Shown here in pieces: positions 1 through 5,604 of a stretch of DNA of 8,651 nucleotides. The DNA comes from Paracoccaceae bacterium (GTDB taxonomy: Bacteria; Pseudomonadota; Alphaproteobacteria; Rhodobacterales; Rhodobacteraceae). A program made the translations under genes and the position numbers. The stretch lies in NCBI GenBank assembly GCA_003250135.1, contig QKHF01000255.1, forward strand, positions 1 through 8,651, in the 5' to 3' direction. Under the pieces are notes generated by a model that did no database searches, was not told the origin of the DNA, and saw only the letters and a list, made by a program, of their open reading frames with translations. The first letter of the stretch is position 1. Each line of letters starts with the position of its first letter.

Positions 1-1199
1 TCCAGCTGCCGAGTGGCGCTCTCGGTGCGGCTGGCCACATTCACCGTGTCGCCGATCACCGCGAACTCCACGCGTTCCGCGCCCAGATCGCCCGCGACGA
101 CCGGGCCGTAATGCAACCCGACCGAAAGCTGGATCGGCGGCGCGCCCGTCGCCGCGCGGCTCCGGTTCCAGTCGTCAATCTCCTCCAGCATCCTGAAGCC
201 GCAGGCCAGCGCCTCTCCGGGCCCCGCCGGGCTCGACGCCAGCGCGCCGAATGTCGCCATCAGCCCGTCGCCCAGGAACTTGTCCAACGTGCCGCCCTGC
301 GCGAACACCGCCCGCGACAGCCGGCGGTAAAACTCCTTCAGAAGCGCCGAGACCTCTTCGGCGGGCATGCCTTCGGCCATCCGCGTGAAGCCGCAAATGT
401 CGGCGAACAGCACGGCGGCGTCGACCGAGCGCGGCCGGCGCAGTGTCTCGGGGTGCGACAGCACGGTCTCGACCATGTCCGGCGACAGATACCGCGCCAT
501 CTGCGCCCGCTGTCGCTCGGTGCGCGCCCGGCTGGCGACCAGCGTGCGGGTGCGCATGGCGATGCCCGCCAGCGTGGCCGTCACTCCGGCGGTGGCGATG
601 AACTCGACCAGACGGGCGTTGTTGGAGATGAATTTCGGGTTGAACCACGCTTCGAACACCCGGTTCGCGCCGATGAGGTCGAGGCTGGCCTCGGTGAAGT
701 AATCGCCGGTCGAGATCACGTAGAGCAACTGGCCCGCTCGAGCGATCAGGATCCATGCGCCGCACCAGATCACCAGCGAAGGCGACAGCGCGAATCCGGC
801 CTGCATCAGCAGAACGTAGAACCAGAGGAAGTTGTGCGACACCAGCGTCAGCGACGGCGGACGCGTGACGCCCTCGGGCAGAAACGGGTTGGCGATCGCC
901 ATATAGATCGCCATCCAGACGATGTCGGCGGCGAACAGCGCGAACATAAAGCGGCGCCCGCCCAGCCCGGTGCGCGCTGCGATATGCAGCATGAGGCCGG
1001 TCAGCAGGAACACGCCGCCGCCGCACACCTCATAAAGCAGCGCCAGATCGGACAGCGGGCTGCGCAGCAATTGCCAGAGAATCGCGAAGGCGATCACCGC
1101 CAGCCGGATCTTCGCGGCCAGCATCAGGCCGGCGCGCTCCTCCCGGTCGAAGGTTCCGGCGAGGCGGCGCTCCAGCGCGTCCGGGGGGCGCCTGATCAT
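1..1199 (-). CDS. Class III adenylate cyclase with six-helix membrane N-terminus (3' end cut by window edge)
   Basis: Predicted to make cAMP from ATP at the inner membrane. Reading from ATG 1199, 399 codons are open to the window edge without a stop, so only a short C-terminal part is missing. Hydrophobic segments lie near residues 25-45, 52-75, 83-105, 118-138, 140-162 and 198-215, giving about six membrane helices. The cyclase domain begins near residue 258 after a linker with the SPDMVE motif (239-244). Catalytic residues typical of the family are present: metal-binding D267 (in FADICGFT) and D311 (in FLGDG), purine-selecting K307 and D384 (in VIGDTVN), and transition-state N387 and R391. 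The Lys/Asp pair favours ATP over GTP. The start lies 9 bases after the Trm112-like stop, and the TAG stop overlaps a weak AGG ribosome site, so it is probably the last gene of that operon. The signal sensed by the membrane part is unknown; it matches no named sensor domain that I recognise. Confidence 0.9.
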   Translation of the reverse strand, partial: MIRRPPDALERRLAGTFDREERAGLMLAAKIRLAVIAFAILWQLLRSPLSDLALLYEVCGGGVFLLTGLMLHIAARTGLGGRRFMFALFAADIVWMAIYMAIANPFLPEGVTRPPSLTLVSHNFLWFYVLLMQAGFALSPSLVIWCGAWILIARAGQLLYVISTGDYFTEASLDLIGANRVFEAWFNPKFISNNARLVEFIATAGVTATLAGIAMRTRTLVASRARTERQRAQMARYLSPDMVETVLSHPETLRRPRSVDAAVLFADICGFTRMAEGMPAEEVSALLKEFYRRLSRAVFAQGGTLDKFLGDGLMATFGALASSPAGPGEALACGFRMLEEIDDWNRSRAATGAPPIQLSVGLHYGPVVAGDLGAERVEFAVIGDTVNVASRTESATRQL

Positions 1200-1208
1200 G
1201 GCCCGCGC

Positions 1209-1415
1209 CTAGTCGTCCAGCCGCCGCGCCTCGTCGATCAGCAGGATCGGCACGCCGTCGCGGATCGGAAAGGCTAGGCCCGCCGCCTTCGAAACCAGTT
1301 CCGACTTGGCGGGGTCATAGTCGAGTGGGCCGCGCGTCGCCGGGCAGACCAGGCTTTCCAGCAGCCCGCGATCCACGGAGATGGTCGCAGTTTTTTCCTT
1401 GCCTTCGTCCGACAT
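1209..1415 (-). CDS. Trm112-like small protein (UPF0434/YcaR family)
   Basis: A 68-residue protein of the Trm112-like family, the usual size for the bacterial members. The core reads LLESLVCPATRGPLDYD, then an ELVSKAAGLAFPIRDG stretch and a VPILLIDEARRL ending, all diagnostic. Archaeal and eukaryotic Trm112 binds and stabilises methyltransferases; the bacterial role is poorly defined, so function here is by family only. The zinc-ribbon positions are largely lost: only C24 remains, with T27, S42 and A45 where Cys (or a metal ligand) sits in zinc-binding relatives. The start ATG (1413-1415) overlaps the TAA stop of the LON-domain gene by one base (TAATG), and a GAGGGG ribosome site lies 8 bases upstream inside that gene. 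Translation is therefore probably coupled. Confidence 0.9.
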   Translation of the reverse strand: MSDEGKEKTATISVDRGLLESLVCPATRGPLDYDPAKSELVSKAAGLAFPIRDGVPILLIDEARRLDD

Positions 1416-2074
1416 TACGCGATCCCCTCATCGCCGCTCGCGCCGGCGATGGCGAACTCCATCAGCGCGGTCAGCGTCTTGCGGCGGTCCTCGAGGTCCG
1501 GCGATTCGAGCAGAGCCTGCTTTTCCTGCACCGCGAACGGGCAGAGCATGGAGAGGGAGTTGATCAGCATCTCCTCATCCGCGTCCTTCAGCGTGTCCCA
1601 GTCGCCGGTAAGGTTTGCGATATCGAAATAGCGCGACAGCAGGCTGAGAAACGCCGTGCGGGAAAAACCTTCATCGACATCATCGCCGTCGAGATCGCGT
1701 TCGAACGGCGCCCAGTCGACGTCGACCCGGCGATAGGGCGTGAAGCCCTCTATCTCTTTCTTGATGCGGAACCGGCTGACTCCGGTCAGGGCGATCAGGT
1801 AGCGCCCGTCCTCGGTCTCGGACAGGCTCGTCACCCGTCCCACGCACCCGATGCTCTGCAATGGCGGGCTGCCGCTCCGCGCGCCCTCGGAGGATCGCGG
1901 CTGGATCATGCCGATCAGCCGGTGGTCCGAGCGGAGCGCGTCATCCAGCATGGCCAGATAACGCGGCTCGAAAATGTTGAGCGGCAGCACCGCGCGCGGC
2001 AGCAGCAGCGCCCCGGGAAGCGGAAACACCGGAATGACGTCCGGCAACTCGGAGAGAGTGAACCGCCTCACCAT
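1415..2074 (-). CDS. LON peptidase N-terminal (substrate-binding) domain protein, stand-alone
   Basis: A 219-residue protein consisting only of the domain that in Lon protease binds unfolded substrates. It has neither the AAA+ ATPase nor the Ser-Lys peptidase domain, so it is not itself a protease. The N-terminus is typical: IPVFPLPGALLLPRAVLPL at about 14-32, followed by IFEPRYLAML (34-43). The middle carries a CVGRVTS strand (77-83), DGRYLIALTGVSRFRI (89-104) and a YRRVDVDW stretch (114-121); the rest is a helical C-terminal half. This length is normal for the bacterial single-domain family. The start ATG 2074 lies 7 bases after the chaperedoxin stop, with only a weak ribosome site, so it probably relies on readthrough translation from the gene before it. 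Its biochemical role is not established; sharing an operon with a thioredoxin-TPR chaperone fits a protein-quality role, which is inference. Confidence 0.92.
   Translation of the reverse strand: MVRRFTLSELPDVIPVFPLPGALLLPRAVLPLNIFEPRYLAMLDDALRSDHRLIGMIQPRSSEGARSGSPPLQSIGCVGRVTSLSETEDGRYLIALTGVSRFRIKKEIEGFTPYRRVDVDWAPFERDLDGDDVDEGFSRTAFLSLLSRYFDIANLTGDWDTLKDADEEMLINSLSMLCPFAVQEKQALLESPDLEDRRKTLTALMEFAIAGASGDEGIA
1424..1429 (-). promoter_or_regulatory. Ribosome binding site for the Trm112-like gene
   Basis: On the minus strand this reads GAGGGG, 8 bases before ATG 1415 and inside the last codons of the LON-domain gene. It supports the chosen start and translational coupling through the TAATG overlap. 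Confidence 0.6.
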
Positions 2075-2081
2075 CTCGCCG

Positions 2082-2996
2082 TCACGCGAAGATCATCGAG
2101 GACAGGCGGCGGCGGCCCTTGAGCGTGACCGGGTCCTTGGGGCCGAGGCTCTCGAACACCTTGAAGAGCTGCTCCTTCGCCGCCCCGTCGCGCCATTCGC
2201 GGTCGCGGCGGAACAGCTCCAGCAGCTCGTCCACCGCCTTGTCCGGCTGACTTTGGCCGATCAGCGCCAAAGCGAGGTCGAAGCGCGCCTCGTGATCGTC
2301 CGGGTTCGCCTCAAGCCGGGCGGTGAACTCCGCCGCGGCGCCGGCCGCCTCGGCCGCCTGCGCGGCCAGTTCGATGGAGGACCGCGCCGCCGCGATCACC
2401 GGGTCGTCCGACTGGTCCGCCGGGGCCAGCGCCAGCGTCTGTTCGGCGCGCTCCATTTCGCCGATCGCCGCATAGGCGCGAGCGAGTCCGGCGATGGCCC
2501 GGAGGTTGCTCTCGTCCTCGCCCAGAATGGCGGCGAAGACCTGCGCGGCGTCCGCCAGCGCGCCCTCGTTCAGCATCGCTTCGGCGTGGTCAAGCGCCTC
2601 CTCGAGGCCGCCGCCTTCCTCGCCGCCCGCCATGGCGGCGACACGCTGCACGAATTCGGTCACCTCGGCCGGTCGCACGGCGCCCATGAACCCATCGACG
2701 GGCTGGCCCTGGAAGAAGGCGAACACCGCAGGGATCGACTGCACCTGCATCTGGGATGCGACGCGCTGGTTCTGGTCGACATTGACCTTCACCATCTTTA
2801 CAGCGCCGTTGGTCTTGGCGATCGCGTCCTCCAGCACCGGGCCCAGCTGTTTGCAGGGGCCGCACCAGGGCGCCCAGAAATCGACGACCACCGGTTTCTC
2901 CTTCGAGGCCTCGATCACTTCGGGCAGGAAAGTCCCGTCGGTCACATCGACCGCCACAGCCTCCGCCGCTGGGGCGCCGCCGCCGAGTTCAAGCAT
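2082..2996 (-). CDS. cnoX: Thioredoxin-TPR chaperedoxin (CnoX/YbbN family), CGPC active site
   Basis: A 304-residue cytoplasmic protein with an N-terminal thioredoxin domain (about 15-122) and a helical TPR-type C-terminal part (about 130-300). The active site is WAPWCGPCK with C45 and C48, and the cis-proline loop is SIPA (P89). Family knowledge: CnoX proteins hold unfolded proteins under oxidative stress and pass them to chaperones. The E. coli member lacks the CxxC pair, while the Caulobacter member has it and keeps reductase activity; this protein is of the second kind. I chose ATG 2996 over the TTG at 3002 because GGAG lies 7 bases before the ATG but only one base before the TTG. It starts 38 bases after the ProXp-type deacylase gene and ends 7 bases before the LON-domain gene. 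The TPR units are degenerate, so repeat borders are approximate. Confidence 0.93.
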   Translation of the reverse strand: MLELGGGAPAAEAVAVDVTDGTFLPEVIEASKEKPVVVDFWAPWCGPCKQLGPVLEDAIAKTNGAVKMVKVNVDQNQRVASQMQVQSIPAVFAFFQGQPVDGFMGAVRPAEVTEFVQRVAAMAGGEEGGGLEEALDHAEAMLNEGALADAAQVFAAILGEDESNLRAIAGLARAYAAIGEMERAEQTLALAPADQSDDPVIAAARSSIELAAQAAEAAGAAAEFTARLEANPDDHEARFDLALALIGQSQPDKAVDELLELFRRDREWRDGAAKEQLFKVFESLGPKDPVTLKGRRRLSSMIFA

Positions 2997-3003
2997 CGTC
3001 AAG

Positions 3004-3007
3004 CTCC
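3004..3007 (-). promoter_or_regulatory. Ribosome binding site deciding the chaperedoxin start
   Basis: GGAG on the minus strand, 7 bases before ATG 2996. The spacing fits this ATG and is far too short for the in-frame TTG at 3002. Confidence 0.65.
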
Positions 3008-3034
3008 ATACATTCGTTAATCGCCGGTTCGCCC

Positions 3035-3628
3035 TCAGGGCTTCGGCTGTGTGTCCCGGGCCGCCGCCAGGGCTTCGAGCGCGTCGAAATCGACCATCGT
3101 CGGCTCATGTCCGCAGGCGGCGAAGAATTTCAGCATGTCTTCGTTAGAGATAGCGACCGTCGCATGATTGTGTAGCGGATGAAAGTTCAGCACCTCCGCC
3201 TGCATCATTTGCGCGTCCAGCGCCAGCCGCACGCGCCGCGCGTCGATATCGTTGATCAGAGCCAAAGGCGACACGGCGCCGGGCCGCACGCCCAGCACCT
3301 CCTGCAACAGCTCGGCCGAGCCGAAGCTGAATCGCCCAGCGCCCAGCGCCCTGGAGAGATCGGGGATATGAATGCGCCGGTGCTCCAGACAGACGACCAG
3401 CCAGAGCGCGCCCTTCTTGTCCTTCAGAAACAGGTTCTTGGTGTGCGCGCCCTCTTTCAGCTCGGGCAGGGAATCGCGAAAGGCGCGGCTGTCCTCCACC
3501 CGGAACAGGGGCGGGTGGGAAAAGCGCCGCGCGCCCACGCCAGCATCCTGAAGGAACGCGGTCAGTCGCGCCTCGGCGGCGCGCTCCTCGTTGTCCGGGC
3601 CGGCGTTGTTCAGGTCTTCAGGGCTCAT
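3035..3628 (-). CDS. Prolyl-tRNA editing deacylase, YbaK/EbsC superfamily (ProXp-ala/PrdX type)
   Basis: A 197-residue free-standing trans-editing enzyme. Family members hydrolyse Ala wrongly attached to tRNA(Pro), protecting proline codons in organisms whose prolyl-tRNA synthetase lacks the full editing insertion. Diagnostic segments are GAHTKNLFLKDKK (60-72), with K64 matching the conserved catalytic-site lysine; LGVRPGAVSPLALIND (112-127); and FHPLHNHATVAIS (149-161). The core begins near residue 20, so the first 18 or so residues are an N-terminal extension compared with shorter relatives. ATG 3628 is nevertheless well supported by AAGGAAGG 9 bases upstream. The stop lies 38 bases before the chaperedoxin gene, and this looks like the first gene of the five-gene minus-strand operon. 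Substrate assignment to Ala-tRNA(Pro) rather than another mischarged tRNA is by subfamily resemblance. No clear sigma70 promoter was found in the 134 bases between this gene and the tRNA. Confidence 0.9.
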   Translation of the reverse strand: MSPEDLNNAGPDNEERAAEARLTAFLQDAGVGARRFSHPPLFRVEDSRAFRDSLPELKEGAHTKNLFLKDKKGALWLVVCLEHRRIHIPDLSRALGAGRFSFGSAELLQEVLGVRPGAVSPLALINDIDARRVRLALDAQMMQAEVLNFHPLHNHATVAISNEDMLKFFAACGHEPTMVDFDALEALAAARDTQPKP

Positions 3629-3637
3629 CCTGCGCGG

Positions 3638-3645
3638 CCTTCCTT
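3638..3645 (-). promoter_or_regulatory. Strong ribosome binding site of the deacylase gene
   Basis: AAGGAAGG on the minus strand, 9 bases before ATG 3628. It is the strongest ribosome site in the left block, consistent with this being the first gene of the operon. Confidence 0.65.
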
Positions 3646-3718
3646 GGTTGTTCGCGGCCGGACCCTAGGCGTTCCGGAGCGCTTGGGCCAGCCCGATGCG
3701 AAGATGTCGTATTCGCTC

Positions 3719-3746
3719 TTGCGTTCGCCGGACGATCGGCTATATG
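3719..3746 (+). promoter_or_regulatory. Candidate sigma70-type promoter for tRNA-Gly
   Basis: TTGCGT at 3719-3724 as the -35 element, a 16-base spacer, and TATATG at 3741-3746 as the -10 element. The tRNA 5' end at 3763 follows 16 bases later, leaving a short leader for RNase P. This is a consensus match only. Confidence 0.45.
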
Positions 3747-3762
3747 TCCGCCGCACCACGAC

Positions 3763-3837
3763 GCGGGCGTAGCTCAGGGGTAGAGCGCAACCTTGCCAAG
3801 GTTGAAGTCGTGAGTTCGAATCTCATCGCCCGCTCCA
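3763..3837 (+). tRNA. tRNA-Gly (anticodon GCC)
   Basis: Complete cloverleaf. The acceptor stem GCGGGCG (3763-3769) pairs fully with CGCCCGC (3827-3833). The D-stem is GCTC/GAGC. The anticodon stem CAACC/GGTTG encloses the loop TTGCCAA, with anticodon GCC at 3795-3797 reading GGC and GGT codons. The T-stem GTGAG/CTCAT, with one G-T wobble, encloses TTCGAAT. The discriminator base is T3834, as in bacterial tRNA-Gly, and the CCA end (3835-3837) is encoded. It is the only plus-strand gene, lying between two minus-strand blocks. No integrase or duplicated 3' end is visible, so there is no sign that it serves as an attachment site here. Confidence 0.97.
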
Positions 3838-3841
3838 ATTC

Positions 3842-3857
3842 CTCTCCGGCAGGAGAG
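3842..3857 (+). other. Short stem-loop just after tRNA-Gly
   Basis: CTCTCC / GGCA / GGAGAG forms a perfect 6-bp stem with a four-base loop, starting 5 bases after the CCA end. No T-run follows, so it is not a terminator alone. It may define the 3' trailer for tRNA processing; that role is inference. Confidence 0.5.
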
Positions 3858-3863
3858 CGCATG

Positions 3864-3886
3864 AAAGCCGCCCTCGGGCGGCTTTT
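3864..3886 (+). terminator. Rho-independent terminator of tRNA-Gly, possibly bidirectional
   Basis: AAAGCCGCC / CTCG / GGCGGCTTT gives a 9-bp GC-rich stem flanked by an A-run and a T-run (TTTT at 3883-3886). On the plus strand it is a standard terminator for the tRNA. Read from the minus strand it has the same stem and a shorter T-run, so it may also stop the purH transcript, whose stop codon lies about 80 bases upstream in that direction. Confidence 0.8.
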
Positions 3887-3921
3887 CGCGTTTCGGGGAT
3901 TTTTACGTCGTCGAAGGGTCG

Positions 3922-3949
3922 CGATTCGCGGGTCGGATGCGGCGAATCG
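3922..3949. repeat. Inverted repeat downstream of purH
   Basis: CGATTCGC (3922-3929) and GCGAATCG (3942-3949) are perfect 8-base inverted arms with a 12-base loop. The element begins about 15 bases after the purH stop in the minus-strand transcript. No T-run follows on either strand, so it is more likely a 3'-end RNA structure or a protein site than a terminator. The rest of 3838-3964 holds only the two hairpins already listed and no gene. Confidence 0.5.
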
Positions 3950-3964
3950 AGCCTGTCGCGCGCC

Positions 3965-5557
3965 CTAGTGCCGGAAGTGGCGCATGCCGGTGAACACCAT
4001 GGCGAGGCCACGCTCGTCGGCGGCGGCGATCACCTCTTCGTCGCGGATCGAGCCGCCCGGCTGGATCACCGCCGTCGCCCCGGCCTCGGCCGCGGTGATC
4101 AGCCCATCTGCGAAGGGGAAGAACGCGTCGGAGGCCACGGACGAGCCCACGGTCGGCGGCTCGGAGAGGCCCAGTTCGCGGGCCATGTCCTTGGCCTTGG
4201 ACGCGGCGATGCGGGTGGAGTCGACCCGGCTCATCTGCCCGGCGCCGACGCCGACCGTGGCCCCGCCCTTGGCGTAGACGATGGCGTTGGATTTGACATG
4301 CTTGGCCACTCGCCACGCGAAGAGAAGGTCGGCGAGCTCCGCCTCCGTAGGCGCGCGCTTGGTGACGACCTTCAGGTCCGCGGCGGTCAGCCGCCCGGCG
4401 TCGCGGTCCTGGATCAGGTATCCGCCCGAGACCTGCCGCCATGTCAGTCCCGGCGCCGTCGGATCCGGCAGGCCGCCGGCCTCCAGAAGGCGCAGGTTCT
4501 TTTTGGCGGCGAAGATCTCGGCCGCCTCCGGCGCGACAGAGGGCGCGATGACGACTTCGGTGAAGATTTCCGCCACCGCCTTCGCCGTCTCGGCGTCCAG
4601 TGGCTGATTGACCGAGACGATGCCGCCGAAGGCCGAGACCGGGTCGCATTGGCGCGCGCGCTCATAGGCCTCGGCCAGCGTCGCGCCAGTGGCCACGCCG
4701 CACGGATTGGCGTGCTTGATGATGACGCAGGCGGGGCCGTCCTTGGAGTCGAACTCGGCGGTCAGCTCATAGGCCGCATCGGTGTCGTTGATGTTGTTGT
4801 AGCTCAGCTCCTTGCCCTGAAGCTGGCGCGCCGTGGCGACGCCGGGCCGCGTGGAGCCATCGACATAGAACGCCGCGGACTGATGCGGGTTTTCGCCATA
4901 GCGCAGCGTCTGGCGCAGTGTTCCGGCGACGGCGCGGCGGCGCGGCTCCTCCGCCACATGTCCGGCCAGCCAGGTGGAGACCGCAGCGTCATAGGCGGCG
5001 GTGCGGGCGTAGGCGCGCTGGGCGAGGGTCCGTTTCAGGTCCGCGGGCACGACGCGGTCATTGGCGTCCATCGCCGCCAGCACGACGTCATAGTCCTCCA
5101 CATCCACCACCACCGCGACATGGGCGTGATTCTTGGCAGCCGCGCGGATCATCGCCGGTCCGCCGATGTCGATATTCTCGACGCAGGTCTCGTAATCGGC
5201 GCCCGCGGCCACGGTCGCCTCGAACGGGTAGAGGTTCACGCAGAGCAGGTCGATCGGCTGGATCCAGTGCTCCGCCATCGACGCCACATGCTCGGGATTG
5301 TCGCGCAGCGCCAGCAGGCCGCCATGCACCGCCGGGTGCAGGGTCTTCACCCGCCCGTCCATCATTTCGGGGTATCCGGTCAGGTCCGCCACGTCGCGGA
5401 CCGGGATGGCCGCCTCGCGAATCGCCTTGGCGGAGCCGCCGGTGGAGACCAGCTCCACGCCCCGCTCGGTCAGCGCGCGGGCGAAATCGATCAGGCCGGT
5501 CTTGTCGGAAACTGAGAGGAGGGCGCGCCGGATGGGCGCGGGGGCGGCGTCGGTCAT
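3965..5557 (-). CDS. purH: Bifunctional AICAR formyltransferase / IMP cyclohydrolase
   Basis: Catalyses the last two steps of de novo purine synthesis in the cytoplasm: formylation of AICAR by 10-formyl-THF, then ring closure to IMP. The N-terminal cyclohydrolase domain (about 10-200) shows LLSVSDKTGL, STGGSAKAI (38-46), GRVKTLHP (68-75) and the NLYPF segment (108-112). The C-terminal transformylase domain (about 205-530) shows RYGENPHQ (219-226), YNNINDTDA, the catalytic IKHANPCG with K281 and H282, SAFGGI (308-313), and a typical end with SDAFFPFADG and GSIRDEEVI. I chose ATG 5557, giving 530 residues, the usual family length and N-terminus. The longer frame from TTG 5608 overlaps the heparinase stop and adds 17 non-family residues. 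The ribosome site at 5557 is weak. It lies 47 bases after the heparinase-like gene and is probably transcribed with it. Confidence 0.97.
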   Translation of the reverse strand: MTDAAPAPIRRALLSVSDKTGLIDFARALTERGVELVSTGGSAKAIREAAIPVRDVADLTGYPEMMDGRVKTLHPAVHGGLLALRDNPEHVASMAEHWIQPIDLLCVNLYPFEATVAAGADYETCVENIDIGGPAMIRAAAKNHAHVAVVVDVEDYDVVLAAMDANDRVVPADLKRTLAQRAYARTAAYDAAVSTWLAGHVAEEPRRRAVAGTLRQTLRYGENPHQSAAFYVDGSTRPGVATARQLQGKELSYNNINDTDAAYELTAEFDSKDGPACVIIKHANPCGVATGATLAEAYERARQCDPVSAFGGIVSVNQPLDAETAKAVAEIFTEVVIAPSVAPEAAEIFAAKKNLRLLEAGGLPDPTAPGLTWRQVSGGYLIQDRDAGRLTAADLKVVTKRAPTEAELADLLFAWRVAKHVKSNAIVYAKGGATVGVGAGQMSRVDSTRIAASKAKDMARELGLSEPPTVGSSVASDAFFPFADGLITAAEAGATAVIQPGGSIRDEEVIAAADERGLAMVFTGMRHFRH

Positions 5558-5604
5558 GGGAACGGGTGGCTTTCCAAAGTCTGCGCCCGGTCGGGCGGGC
5601 TGGT

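Noticed and set aside
111..1277. A 388-codon plus-strand frame antisense to the cyclase
   Set aside because: Low-complexity Arg/Gln/His-rich product with no recognisable fold. The minus-strand frame has a complete cyclase catalytic set.
2989..3009. A six-codon upstream frame (MELDDA) overlapping the chaperedoxin start
   Set aside because: It has no convincing ribosome site of its own, and the GGAG site overlaps its first codons. Chance is the simplest explanation.
1974..3020. A 348-codon plus-strand frame across the LON-domain and chaperedoxin genes
   Set aside because: It crosses two well-supported minus-strand genes and its product resembles no family, so it is a coding shadow.
3763..3837. 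tRNA-Gly as an integration site for a mobile element
   Set aside because: There is no integrase and no repeated tRNA 3' end in the window, and the flanks are housekeeping genes.
3696..3968. A 90-codon plus-strand frame containing the tRNA
   Set aside because: It runs straight through the tRNA and the terminator, so it cannot be a real protein gene.
3968..5515. A 515-codon open frame antisense to purH
   Set aside because: Its protein is rich in Arg, Gly, His and Asp with no domain pattern, and it mirrors purH codon positions. Long antisense frames are expected in GC-rich genes.
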